The notes beneath the pieces are model-generated. The model ran no database searches, was not told the origin of the DNA, and saw nothing but the letters and a program-made list of their open reading frames with translations. From the NCBI RefSeq assembly GCF_003265705.1, contig NW_020313057.1, forward strand, positions 1,184,880 through 1,248,879: a DNA stretch of 64,000 nucleotides, given 5' to 3'. The stretch's first letter is position 1, and each line of letters starts with the position of its first letter. This stretch comes from Callorhinus ursinus. Its lineage: Eukaryota; Chordata; Mammalia; Carnivora; Otariidae. Below are positions 12,735-24,434 of the stretch, in pieces. The translations under genes were made by a program, and so were the position numbers.

Positions 12735-13434
12735 TTCTTCAAGTTTTATTTAAATTCCAGTTAGTCAACCTACAGTGTGATGTTAGTTTCAGGTGTAGAA
12801 TTGAAAGGTTTAAAACTTAGATACAACCTCTGGTGCTCACCATGACAAGTGTCCTCCTTAATCCCTATTACCTATTTCACTCATTTCTCCTCCGCCTCCA
12901 CCTCCCCTCTGGTAACAATCAGTTTGTTTTCTATAGTTGAGAGTCTGTTTCTTGGTTTGTCTCTCTCTTTCGCAGCCCCCATGTTCATTGGTTTCTTTCT
13001 TAAATTCCACATACGAGTGAAATCATGTATTTGTCTTTCTCTGACTGATATTTCACTTAGCATACTACTCACTAGTTCCATCCATGTCATTGCAAATGGC
13101 AAGATTTCATTCTTGTTGATGGCTGAATAAGATTCCTATATATACATAAACACCTGCACACACACCCCACAACTTCTTTATTCATTCATCAGTCGTTGAA
13201 CATTTGGTCTCCTTCCATAATTTGGATATTGCTATACCCCATGCTATAAACATGGGGGTGCATGTATCCCTTCAAATTAGTTTTGTATCCTTTGAGTAAA
13301 TACCTAGGAGTGCAATTTCTGGATCATAGGATAGTTCTAGTTTTAACTTTTTGAGAAACCTCCATACTGTTTTCAAGAGTGGCTGCACCAATTTGCATTC
13401 CCACCAACACTATAAGAGTGTTCCCCTTTATATG
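12735..13434 (-). mobile_element. 5'-truncated carnivore L1, older 3' type
   Basis: It begins with a T-run and 'attccagttagtcaac', the antisense of a carnivore L1 3' UTR, and runs into the last part of ORF2, ending at 'cactataagagtgttcccc'. It is inserted in the endonuclease region of the surrounding ancient L1M, whose sequence resumes near 13435. A degenerate repeat around 'ctccatctt' and 'cttccatctt' may be its target-site duplication. Confidence 0.7.
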
Positions 13435-13944
13435 CTTCCATCTTTTATTTAGCATCTTTACTCCTTTCATGTTTAAATGATTACTGATATATTTGAGTTA
13501 ATAGCGATTATGTTTGTAATTGTTTTGTATTTATTGCCAAAGGCTTCTTTTCTGCTTTCTCTGGTTTCATACGGACATTTTAAATGATCTTATCCCCTTT
13601 TTAAGCATATCAGTCACACTTTTAAGAGTATATACTTTTAATGGTTTCTCTAGAGTTTAAAATATTTAAATTCAATTAATGTAAGATCACTTTCAATGAC
13701 ACTGTTGTTTCAAGTGCAGTGCAGGTGCCTTCTAATAGAGCATTACTAATTCCTCTCTCCTGCTTCTTGTGACAATTCTGTCATTCATTTCTTTTACTAA
13801 TATGCTATAATAACCCAATCTATAATTACTATTAGTACTTTAAACAGTTACATTTTATTTTAGTTAGTAATAAGAAAAGTACAAGGTTTTATTTTACTTT
13901 TATTCCTTCTCTGATGCTCTTCCTTTTTTAGATATATCCAAATT

Positions 13945-14006
13945 TTTATATATATATATAAAAATTATATATATTTATATATATATTTATATATATATAT
14001 ATATAA
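13945..14006. repeat. (AT)n-rich low-complexity tract
   Basis: Alternating TA/AT with short A and T interruptions, inside the ORF1-side part of the ancient L1M. Confidence 0.9.
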
Positions 14007-15266
14007 TTTTCCTCCTACATGAAGAAAATCTCTTCCCATTTCTTGCCGGGTGGGCCTGCTGGAGATGACTTCTTTTTCTGATTGAGAAAGACTACTTTTC
14101 CTTCACTTTTCAAATAGAATTTTGATAAAATTCTAGTTGAGCATTTCTTTTTTTCTTTCAATACATTTAATATTTCCTTCCACTTTCTTCTTGCTTGCAT
14201 GGTTTCTGATAAGAGAACTTCTGTAAATCTTACCCTGTTCCTCTATAGGCAAAATGTATTGTTCTCTACAGGCAAAGGCTTATTTCAAGCTTTATTTTTA
14301 TCTTTGGTTTCCTGCAGTTATGGTATAATATGTCTACATATAGGTTTTTTTAAACTATATTTGGATCTATGGTTTGATGGCCATCATTACTTTTTTGAAA
14401 ATGCTCAGCTATTATTACTTCAAAAATTATTTTGCTCCTTTCTCTTTCTTCTAGTATTCTAATTATGCACATGTTACATCTTTTGAATTTGTCCCTTTGT
14501 TTTTGGGTATAGTATTCTATTCTTTCATTCTTATTTCATTTGCATTTCAGTTCTCAAAGTTTCTATTGACCTATCCTCAAGCACACCAATTCTTTCCTTA
14601 GCCTGTTGGGTCTGCCAGAAACCCTATAAAAAGCATTCTTCATTTCAGCTACAATGTATTTAATTTCTAGTATTTCTTTTTGATTCTTTTCTCAGAACTT
14701 CCATGTCTTTGCTTATATTATCTGTTTTTGCCTATTGCCTACTTTTTCTATTAGAGCCCTTAACATATAAATCATAGCCATTTTCAATTTGCTGCCTGGT
14801 AATTCCACAATTTGTGTCATAGCTGAGTCTGATTCTGATGTTTGCCTCTTCTCTTCCTATTGTGTTTTTTCTTGCCTTTTAGCATGTTTTTAATTTTTGA
14901 TGGAAAGCTGGACCTGAATTGTGTAATAGGAATTGAGGTAAATAGATTTCTAGTGTGAGTTTTATGTCCCTCTACTTAGGAGGTTGGTTTTGTCTCATGC
15001 TCTCTTTAGGGGTATGTACTAGATATTTCAAATTCCTCTAGTGTCCTTTTTTCCCCTTTTAACTTTGGGGATCCCTAAGTATTCTTCCTCAGAGAGACTC
15101 TCTTAAAACTCTTGTGGCTGTAATCTACTATTATTAAATTGTGTCCTTGTGGCTGTGGGGATAAGCTATAAGGAGGGGATTCTATGAACTTCCACTTAAA
15201 TCTCAATCTTTGAGTTGGCCAATGTCTCTGACCTATGATTTCCACAAGGAAGTATTGTTTGGGTAG

Positions 15267-15633
15267 TGTATTAGTTTGCTAAGGCTGCCATAACAAAGTG
15301 CTACAGACTAGGGGGTTTAAGCAATAGAAATTTACTTTCTCACAATTCTGAGGGCTAGAAATCGATCAAGATGTCTACAGGCTTGGTTTCTTGTGAAGCC
15401 TCTCTCCTTGACTTGTAGTTAGCAGTCTTCTCCCGAGCTCTTCCCTCTGTGTGTCTTGTGCTAATCTCCTCTTATAGGAAAACCAATCTTGTTGAATTAG
15501 GGCCCACTCTAATGAGCTCATTTGAACTTAATTACTTCTTCAAAGACCCTACCTCCAAAATCAGTCATATTCTGAGGTACTAGGGGTTAGGACTTCACAG
15601 AAATTTTAAGGGGACACAATTCAGCCCGTAACA
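15267..15633 (-). mobile_element. Solo LTR, MLT1 family (ERVL-MaLR)
   Basis: Read on the plus strand it starts 'tgtattagtttgctaaggct' and ends 'caattcagcccgtaaca', which are the complement of the end and start of an MLT1-type LTR with TG...CA termini. Interior blocks 'aattagggcccactctaatg' and 'aaagaccctacctcc' also match. Its length of about 367 bp fits the family. No internal sequence is attached, so it is a solo LTR within the 5' region of the ancient L1M. Confidence 0.8.
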
Positions 15634-16205
15634 TATAGATTACTGCTGTTTCCCTTACATGAGAGGAGGCTGGAATGAGATCAATGCCCTCCCTGATGGC
15701 TTGAACAAGGCTATGGTAAATTCTTTCCTCCTGGAGAGTAGGTCATTCTTTTTGAGAAAATTCAGGGCATATTTCATAAGCTTTACTCTTCCCTTTCCCC
15801 TGCCAGAGCCACAAATGGCTCTTTTTCCAATCTTCCCTGTCTGGTGGGGTTCCTCAAGGAAAAGCCCAGGAAATGTGGAGGTTTCTCTAGGACTGAAGCC
15901 CTAGGAGTTTCTCACACTTGGGCTAGTCAACACTCAGCCTTCAGGAATTCTTCCAAATGACGATTTTAGTGTTCCTACCACTTTTAACTCCATTGGCTTC
16001 TGCTCCAGTTAGGCATGTCTGGGCTACAACTCAGGATTCACCTGTCTTTCCAGATTCTAAGGCATCAGTTTGACTTACAAACTCAGTTCTCTGATAGGTA
16101 CAGGAACAGGCATTAACTTTGAGTTTGTCCAACTTTTTCTTGTAAGAATGGGATTAATGATTTCTAAAATGTTTACATATTAGAGTCGAAACCAGAAGTT
16201 TTGGT

Positions 16206-17049
16206 TATATTTGAAGTCATTCTCTTTACTGAGAATTAAAAATTTAAGAAAATAAACTACAACAGATGAAAATGAAAGTTTCTCTTTCCTCCCTACTATA
16301 TAAGAAACTCCAAATTGCATTCTCTCTCTCTTCCCATTTTTATACTTTTTGTTGATTCAAACTGTGAGTTTAGATCCTATAAGATTATTGCATTTTTGGA
16401 ATATGGATCCATTTGTCAAATGTTACTACTGATAATGTATTAAGTTTTGTCCATAATTAGTTAGGTTTAACTATGTTTTACAGACTACATACATTGTTCA
16501 TCTTCAGTTCTTTTATACCATGACTTACAGGTTTTCTTATCTGGATTGATTTCTTGGTCAGCTGAGATGTATTTTAGTAAATACTTCGGGAAGAATTCAT
16601 GTATAATTTGAGTTCTTCAGTGACTAAGAATATCCTTGTTACCTTACACATAATCATCAGCTGATGTGAACATGAAATTCTTGTACTCAGTCTCTCTTCA
16701 AAACTCTGTAGACTTTGCCCTGTGACTTTTGCCATTTAGTGTTGCAGAGCTGTTTGTAGTCCCCTAAGATATTTTTCTTTCCTTAGTTGGTAGACTTTTT
16801 ATGCCTGGATGGTTCCAATATTCTTTATCCTTGATTTCAAAAATTTCATCAATGTATGTCTAAATGTTTGTCTCCTCTCTAATTTTGTTTGTAGCTCTTG
16901 ACCTTTTTCCATTTTATTACTCAACTGTTCCTTCCAGTCAGAAATTTTTTTTTATCACAAAACAAAACACAAGAAAAAAAGAATAAAATGCTTAAAATGT
17001 ATACCCCTATATCAATCACAAAGTTTTAGTAAATTGTAATAGTTTGCTA
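16206..17049. other. Unassigned AT-rich intergenic DNA
   Basis: No family or gene is confidently recognised. Parts may be an old decayed transposon, but I could not place them. Confidence 0.4.
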
Positions 17050-17561
17050 CGGATGCCACAACTAAATTTTACAGCTACAGTTGAAATTTCTTGTGTGTCC
17101 TTCCACTGTTCCATTCCCCTTGAAGCCTAAATGTAAACACTATTCTGATTTTTGTGTCCATCTTTCTTATACATTTCTCTATAATGTGTATACATGAGTT
17201 CACATACATGTTATTTTGCATTTTCTGACTTTAGATATTATGGGATCATATTACATATATATTTCTGAACCTTATTTTTTCCATTGACCCATGTTGTTTT
17301 TGACACTTGTCTATGATAGCTGCTGCTCTCTTCTTTTCATTTTAATGTACTGCCTCATACAGTTATGTAAATTTAATCATTAATTTATCCATTTTTATGT
17401 TGATGGAGATTTCGGTATTTGCCAAATTTTTACAAATATAAATTAATGCCACAATGAATATTCATTTATATGTCTTCTGGTACACAGGTGAGTTTCTCTA
17501 GGTTTTATACCGAGAAATGGAGTTCCTTGTAATAGGCATGATGACCTTCGATAGTAATATT
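17050..17561 (-). mobile_element. Ancient L1M 3' part
   Basis: The antisense of an old ORF2 3' end is visible in 'cattttctgactttagatat', 'ttaatttatccatttttatg' and 'ttctggtacacaggtgagtt'. A MIR follows directly. Confidence 0.55.
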
Positions 17562-17818
17562 ATTAAGGACCTAGTCCTTACATAGTCCTTACTATGTGCT
17601 AGGCCTTATTCTAAATACTGAACCTATATAGACTCATTTAACCTGTCAGAATAACTCTGTGAGGTAAATACTATTTACCATCCACATTTTAGAATGAAAA
17701 GACCAAGGCATAGAAATTTTAAGTTGTCCAAGGTCACACAGATATAGTTGTAGAACCAGGATTTGAATTCAGGTAATCTTTTTCAGAGTCTGCACATTTA
17801 GCTACTATGATATAATGT
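17562..17818 (-). repeat. MIR SINE, nearly full length
   Basis: Antisense MIR order is clear: 'ttactatgtgctaggcctta', 'actctgtgaggtaaatacta', 'ccaaggtcacacagatatag', then the tRNA-like end around 'gatttgaattcaggtaatc'. About 255 bp, so almost complete, with the tRNA-related 5' end on the right. Confidence 0.85.
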
Positions 17819-18850
17819 GCAAAAGTATTCTACTTCCTCTTGATTCCTTTTTAAAAGCCTTATTTTTTCTAGAAATTTGTGTTAAATTCAGATTTTTTTC
17901 CCGTTTTTCATCACATTCTCCTTATTTTTGTCATCTTTGCTGTATATATGTTTGTCTATTTTTGTATTTTGAATATTTGTTATGCTTTTTTCTTCTTTGA
18001 ACATATGGAATATAGGTATAATAATATTTTAATGTCCTCATATGATAAGTCTAACATATCAGTTCTGGGTTGGTTTCTATTTATTAATTTTTCTCCTTAT
18101 TACAGGTCATATTTTCCTGACTCTTACTTGCTTGATAATCTCTAATTGGATGAAAACACTGAGAATTTTATTTTGGGGAGGGCTCATATTTTTTGCATTC
18201 CTATAAAAATGTTTGAACATTGACCTGTCATGCAGTTGAGTTATTTGGAAACAGCTCCATCATTCTGGGTCTTGGTTTGAAGATTCATTAGATGAGACCA
18301 TAGCAGCTGATGTAGTGTATGGCTAATTCTCTACTACTGAGGCATTACCCATCAGAGTACCATACTCAGTGCCCCATGGATGGTTAGATTTTCCAGTCTG
18401 GCTTGTGGGAACAGGCACTATTCCAGCCAGGTCTTCTGAGTTCTACTGCTAACTCTAATCCTTGTAGATCGTTTTTCTTCCAGCCTCCAGGAGTGTCTTT
18501 TTGCACACACACTAATTAGCACTCTGAAGAATACTCAAGGGGGATCCTAAGCACACCTCTGTGTTTCTTCTCTGTATAGTTCTTTCTTCTTTGGTACTCT
18601 ATCCTGCAAACTGTAAGGGCTTCTGTCTCCCTGGATTTTCTGGCATGTGCCAAATCAAGAGTCTGATGAGCTCCACCTGTGTTCTCCCTCCCTGCACTGC
18701 TGCCAGGAAACTCTCAGAGTAGTAAGCTGGACAATCATAGGGCTCACTTTGTTTTTATTACTTAGGAATTTCTGGTTTTTTTGTTTGTTTGTTTTTGTTT
18801 TTTACTGAGATCCAATGTTTTGAAAACCATTATTTCAGATATTTTTTTCT

Positions 18851-18884
<34 letters not shown>

Positions 18885-18970
18885 TCTTCTTCTTTTTTTT
18901 TTTTTTGTAATTTCTTGTGGGAAGATGCATCTGGTTCCCATTTTTAATCTTGGCAGAAGTTACCCTTAAA
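17819..18970 (-). mobile_element. Decayed L1-derived sequence, 5'-region type
   Basis: Blocks such as 'tcattctgggtcttggtttg', 'ctactactgaggcatt' and 'gtgggaacaggcactattcc' occur in an order known from the 5' portion of very old L1-type elements on the minus strand. No frame survives. The family call is tentative. Confidence 0.45.
18845..18906. repeat. (CTTT)n microsatellite and T-run
   Basis: A run of tctt/cttt units of about 30 bp followed by an interrupted T-run. Confidence 0.85.
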
Positions 18971-20345
18971 AAAAAAAAGAATTATATTGTTTGGTTTCTT
19001 ATTATTGAGTTCTGACAGTTCTTTATGTATTCCGGCAACAAGTCCCTCATCATAAATGTAATTTGCAGGTATATTCTCCCCATCTGTAGCGTGATTATTT
19101 AGTCTCAACAGTAAGAAAAGTCCTAAATTTTAATAAAGTCCAAATTACTACATTTTTCTTTTACAAATGGTTATTCAGGTGTTATATCTAAAAATCTTTT
19201 GCCAAACCCAAGTTGACAAGATTTTTCAATGAATTTTTCTTCTGGAATGATTATACTTCTATGTTTTACATTTGGTCAGTTTTGAGTTAATTGTTGTATA
19301 AGATATGATGGAGGTTGATTTTTTTTTCTTTTTCATATGAAAATCCATCGTTTTTAGTATCACTTATTGAAAAGACTATCTTCATTTAATTGTTTTTGAT
19401 AACTTTGTCAAAAATCAGTTGACTATATTTGTGTGGGTCTATTTCTGGACTCTATTTTGTTCTACTGATCTATGTGTCTATTTGCCAAGTTCACCATGTC
19501 TTGTATACTGTAATTTTATAGTAAGTATTGAAATGAGGTAGCATGAGTCCTCCAACTTTATCCTTAAATTTCCAAATCATTTTGGCTATTTTAGTTACTT
19601 TTCCACTTCATAGAAATTTTGGGATCTCTTTATCTACAAAAAATTCTGCTGGTCTTTTTGCTGAGATTGCACTGAATATATAGATAAATTTGGGGAGTCT
19701 TAATTTCTTAATATTGAGTTGTCTATTTCATGAACATGCTAAATCTTTTAATTTATTAGGGTCTCTGATTTATTTAATGGATTTTTATAGTTTTTAATAT
19801 ACATACTTCACACATATTTTGTTATGTTTGTACCTAAGATTTTTTTTTCTGGGTGACATTTAAATGGTACTTTAAAATTTTTTTCAAATGCCAATTTTTC
19901 ATTGCCAATACACAGAATTACAATAAGCTGTTTCCATATTGACCTTTTGTCCTGAGAACTGATGAATCACTTATTGTTTTAGAAGCTTTTTGTAGATTAT
20001 TACAGATTTTCTACATAGAAAGTCATATCATCTGTGAGTAAAGACTTTTTATTTATTCCTTTTGGATGTGGGTGCACTATCTAAAATTCCAGTACAATCT
20101 TGAATAGTAGTTAAGAATAAGAACATCCTTGGCTTGTTATATTATGGAAAAGCCTTCATTCTTTCACCATTAAGGTTGAGATTAGCTGTCATTTTTTTTT
20201 TAATAATGTTTCTCATCAGGTTAGGTAATTTCTATTCCTAGGTTTCTGAGAGTTTTTCTTGAAATAATGCAAATTTTGTCAAATGTTTTTCCTGATTTAA
20301 GATCATTTCCTACATTTTTTCTTTAGTCTGTTAATACAGTGAATC
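18971..20345 (-). mobile_element. Ancient L1 ORF2 segment
   Basis: Antisense ORF2 text: 'ggttatatctaaaaatctttt'-like, 'tcacttattgaaaagactat', 'aaaaatcagttgactatatt', and 'aataagaacatccttggctt'. All frames are broken. The 3' end of the element is missing at the left edge. Confidence 0.6.
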
Positions 20346-20800
20346 ACATTGATTTTCAAATATTGAGGACTACTTTAGTTATTCTGAGGTGTCCTGGGCC
20401 TTATAGGAAGTATAAATATGAAACTAGATATGTGTGAGAACAGCCAGTGGTTATAGCTTCTCAGAAGAAACTTCCTTGTTTTTTGGAACTTTGTCAGAGA
20501 GAGAGGTTCTTGTTTCCCTCATGAAGACTCCACCCCCACCTCACCCCCCAGTCCAGCTTCTTTATAGGAGGTGAATTTCTTTCATTTGAAGTTCCCAGCT
20601 TTATGCAGAGGTATCAAGTTCACGTACCTTCCTTGCAAGGGCTCAATGCCACATCTTCTGTCCCACTGCATACTAATCTCTGAATTTTTAAAATTTTATT
20701 CTGGCATTCACTCTGAGTATTACTGTTTTCCAAGATCTTTTATCAATCTGGTTTGATGATATTGTGATTTGTTTTGTTTTAATCATCGGGATATTTTTTC
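20346..20800. other. Unassigned intergenic DNA
   Basis: No recognised family; it interrupts L1-like text on both sides and may be a separate old insertion. Confidence 0.35.
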
Positions 20801-21095
20801 TTAGATTTTTGAGAATGCTACAACACAACATTCAATATCTTTGTCAGAATTCATTTGGCATTTTGTTATTTTTCAGTTGGATATCTTTTCAGAAGATTTG
20901 AGCCATTGAAGTGATTTCCCTGTCTTACCAGTATTTATTTATTTGAACTTGTGGCTATAGTTTTGATTTAGGTGTATCTCTTCAGAACAGCAGATATCTT
21001 TTTTTTGCTCTTAAATCTATCCTGAGAATCTATCTTTCAGCAGATAAATTTACTCTATTTCTATTACTGTTGTTACTGATATATTTAGACCCTTT
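20801..21095 (-). mobile_element. L1-like fragment, endonuclease region
   Basis: The words 'ctcttaaatctatcctgaga' and 'ttactgatatatttagaccc' resemble the antisense of the early ORF2 part of old L1. Weak similarity only. Confidence 0.35.
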
Positions 21096-21611
21096 CCTTT
21101 GTTTTATTTTATCAAGGATCTTCTGATGATCCCAGTGAGTTACTGCTGCCAAGATTTTGACTTCTCTTCTTGCCAGTTCATTCCTTGGCATGAGAAGCCC
21201 AAAGTACTTAGGTAGCTGCTGTAAGTTAAAGCTCAGTGATACACTTGATGTCACTTGTATGAGAAGCTGGGCCTTCCTTTGAGAACCAGGTCTTCTATAT
21301 CTGTAGAGGCCAGAATTGTGTGGACAAAGTCCATATTCTCAATGGGTCACTGGAAGTGATGAAAAGCCAGACTACTCCTTACACTCCATTGTTCCTCAAC
21401 CCATATTTTCTACCTACTGGGACATAGAATCATGCAATAATCATTGATTTTGAGCGTATACCACATCCTGGTGCCCTTCTTAGGGTATTGTTTCTAAAAC
21501 GACGTCTCACTGTGCTCTCAACAGTCCATTGCTTCACTCAGTTAAGACAACAGCTTTACAGGAGGTACTGTATGCTTGTGGCTTGTATCCATATACTGAG
21601 CCAAACATTTA
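21096..21611. other. Unassigned sequence, possibly an old repeat
   Basis: The stretch reads like decayed coding-derived repeat sequence ('ggtcactggaagtgatgaaa', 'cagtccattgcttcactcag'), but I could not name a family. The minus-strand frame 21030-21254 matches no protein I recognise. Confidence 0.35.
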
Positions 21612-22429
21612 GTTTTTTAAAAAATATTATTGAAATATAGTTGTATAGCTGGAAGTTTATATCTCTTAATTCTCTTAACCGATTTGGCCTATCCTCCCAC
21701 TCACTATCCTCTGGCAACCACCAATTTTTTCTTGTATTTGTGAGACTGTTTTGTTTGTCTATTTGTTTTTTAGATACCAGATATAAGTGAAATCACACAG
21801 TATTTGCCTTTGTCCGACTTATATCCGTTAGCATAATATTCTTTAGGTCCATCCATGCTGCTGCAAATGGCAAGATCTCATTTTTTATGTCTGAGTAATA
21901 TTCCATTTGTGTGTGTGTGTGTGTGTACACATATACACTACATTTTCTTCATTCATCTATCAATGAACACCTGGGTTGCTTCCATATGTTGGCTATTGTA
22001 AATAAAGCTGCAATAAACATAGGAGTGCATGTATCTTTTTGAATTAACGTTTTGGTTTTTGGGGGGTAAATACCGGTAGTGAAATTAATTGGATTGTATG
22101 GTATTTCTATTTTTAACTTGGTAAGGAAACTTCATTCCTTAAAGGTGAAGTTTTCCCACAGTGGTTGCATCAATTTACATTCCTACTAATAGCATATGAA
22201 GGTTCCATTTTCTCCACATCCTCACCAACACTTGTTATTTCTTCTGTTTTTGATTCTAGCCATTCTTACTGAGGTGATGTCTCATTTGGTATTTCATTGT
22301 GGTTTTGATTTGTACTTCCCTCGTGGTTAGTGATATTAAACATCTTACCATGTGTCTGATGGTCATCTGTATGTCTTCTTTGGGAAAATTCAGGTTGATT
22401 CAGGTCCTCTGACCATTGTTTTTTAATCT
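21612..22429 (-). mobile_element. 5'-truncated L1, 3' UTR and end of ORF2
   Basis: Antisense order: T/A-rich end, 'gaaatatagttgtatagctg', 'gcaaatggcaagatctcatt', a short (GT)n run at about 21911-21928, 'ctgcaataaacataggagtg', 'tctccacatcctcaccaaca' and 'tgtggttttgatttg'. The sequence then jumps to an upstream part of L1, so it is internally deleted or two copies abut. Confidence 0.65.
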
Positions 22430-23104
22430 ACTTAGTCATCCTATGTCTTTTGATTAGAGCATTTAGTTCATTTACATTTAAAGTAATTATCAATAGGTAT
22501 GTACTTACTACTATTTTGGTCATTGTTTTCTAGATGTTTTTGTTGCTCTTCTCTGCTCTTTTGCTCTCATCTCTTGTGGTTTGATGGCTATCTTTGGTGT
22601 TATGTTTACATTCCTTTTTCTTTATTTTTTATGTATTTATTACAGGCTTTTGATTTTGTGGTTTCACTGGGTTCACACATAACATCTTATGTGTATAGCA
22701 GTCTATGTTAAGTTCATGGTTGCTTAAGTTTCAACACACTCTAAGAGCAGTAAATTTTTACTCCCTCACATTTTATGTATGTGATATCATATTTTAAATC
22801 TTTTTATTTTGTGCAAAATAAAATTTGTCCCTTGACTAATTATTGTAGATATAATTGGTTTTGCTACTTTTGTGTTTTCACCTTCATACTGGCTTTATAA
22901 GTAATTAGTCTACTATCTTTACTATATGTTTGCATTTACCTGTGAAATATTTTCCTTTCATAATTTCTTCAATTTATGGCCTTTTCTTACACTTAAGAAT
23001 TCTCTTCAACATTTCTTGTAGGGCTGCTTTGGTGGTGATGAACTCCATTGAATTTTGTCTGGAAAACTCTTGATCTCTCCTTCAATTGTGAATGATAATA
23101 TTGC
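22430..23104 (-). mobile_element. L1 endonuclease/ORF1-region fragment
   Basis: 'gagcatttagttcatttaca', 'aagtaattatcaataggtat' and 'aacatttcttgtagggctgc' are antisense markers of the 5' part of ORF2 and the ORF1/ORF2 region. It could be the upstream part of the preceding element with the middle deleted. Confidence 0.55.
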
Positions 23105-23487
23105 CAAAACCTATTAGTTGTTTCTTCTTCTTCCTCCTATCCAGTAGTCAAAATAGTCCTGCATGTGCACTGGATAGTTGATGAGGGTTGAAAGAATAAA
23201 TTTTCTCCATCTTGAATGGTATACATTTATTTCCCTTTATTCTTCAGGACGTGCATCTCAGTTTCTACTACCTGCTTTTAACATAGACTTACACAATATT
23301 TCTACTCTATTTGGTGTTCATTTAGCTATTTATCTAGATTTTCAGTGCCACCTATATATATATATTTGTTTTTTTCTTGTTATTTTTTTTCTTTGGTATT
23401 TAAAGGGGGAGTGCATATAGCATAAAATTTCTTCATTCTTTCTTTCCCCATAAAACTTAGGTATGTATGTATGTATTATAGTTTCAA
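23105..23487. other. Unassigned AT-rich DNA
   Basis: No gene or repeat family recognised, apart from a short tatg run near 23461-23476. Confidence 0.4.
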
Positions 23488-23689
23488 GGTTTTGTTTAAA
23501 TTCCAGTTAGTTAACATACAGTGTAATATTAATTTCAGGTGTGTGGAATTTAGTGCTTCATCACTTACATACAACACCCAGTGGTCATCACAACAAGTGT
23601 TCTCCTTAATACCTGTTGCCCATTTAACCCATCCCCCTTCCCACCTACCCTCCACAACCCTCAGTTCTCTGTAATTAAGGATCTGTTTC
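23488..23689 (-). mobile_element. Carnivore L1 (older 3' type), first piece
   Basis: The antisense 3' UTR starts at 'aaattccagttagttaacat' and continues to 'aattaaggatctgtttc', where a younger L1 interrupts it. The element resumes at 32890. The direct repeats flanking the interruption are aaggatctgtttc (23677-23689) and aagaatctctttc (32877-32889), 11 of 13 identical. Confidence 0.8.
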
Positions 23690-24434
23690 GGGGGGGAGAA
23701 GCAAGGTGCTGGAGGAGGAGGAGACCTAAATTTCTTCTGGTGTCAGGCATTCAGCTAGATAGGTATCAAACCATTCTGAACACCTATGGACTCAACAGGA
23801 GATCAAGAAAAGAATAGCAGCAACTCGCTGAACAGAAAAGCAACCACTTTCTGGAAGAGTCATATTCAATCCCTTCATTGTAGTTAACCTTATTTTTGGT
23901 ATATATATAAGTTGTTCTCTCTTTAAAATTTTGGGATACAGTTCCTTCTAACAGACCAAAACATACTCTAAATCTGTCGTGTATGGCTTTGTTCTAGTCC
24001 CCTGCTTGATCACATTATCTTCCTTTTGTTTTTTAAATTTCTCTTCCTTCCTTTTCAACCAACTTATCAATTCCTTTAATAAAATCCTTTATAATTTTCA
24101 TTTTACAGTCATATTCTATCCATTTATTGTATTTACCCTTATTTTTGTACATGTGTAAGTTTTTCTTTCTTTAAAATTTCGGGAGGCAATTTCTTCTAAC
24201 AAACCAAAATACACCCAAAATCTAATGTATGGCACTGATCTACTCACCGGCCTGATCATATTTGATCATATTCTTTTTTTTTCTTTTTCTTCTTCTTTTT
24301 CATTCTTTCCCTTTCTTTTTCCTTGGTTTCAGATCTCTTCTGATTTGTTTAGTGTATATTTTTCTGGGGTCATTGTTACCCTGTTAGCATTTAGTTCTCT
24401 CATTCATCTATTCTCCTCTAGACAAAATGACAAG
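23690..24434 (+). promoter_or_regulatory. L1 5' UTR with a large internal deletion
   Basis: The first 168 bases align with the 5' end of the minus-strand copy at 46471. At 23857/23858 the sequence then jumps over about 1.03 kb of the GC-rich part present in that copy and continues with 'tcatattcaatcc'. The remaining part contains two tandem units of about 249 bp starting near 23860 and 24109. The YY1-like 'caagatgg' motif expected near the start reads 'caaggtgctgg' here and is lost. Confidence 0.75.

Larger units (their letters stand above)
8274..16205 (-). mobile_element. Near full-length ancient L1M, multiply interrupted
   Basis: From left to right the antisense order is: 3' UTR (about 8274-9600, including 'tttggccattgggaactctt' and 'tttctccaaggagcctggg'), ORF2 (about 9600-13560, with gaps), ORF1 and surroundings (about 13560-14900), and 5' UTR (about 14900-16205, ending near 'aaaccagaagtttt'). 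No long open frame survives. Later insertions inside it are the (TG)n plus L1 stub (11959-12125), a CAN-SINE (12422-12638), a younger L1 (12735-13434) and an MLT1 LTR (15267-15633). The exact ends and the 5' UTR assignment are inference from remembered consensus order. Confidence 0.65.

Noticed and set aside
15267..15633. First read as an ERVL MLT2-type LTR
   Set aside because: Reading the complement shows the MLT1 (MaLR) start and end, which fits better.
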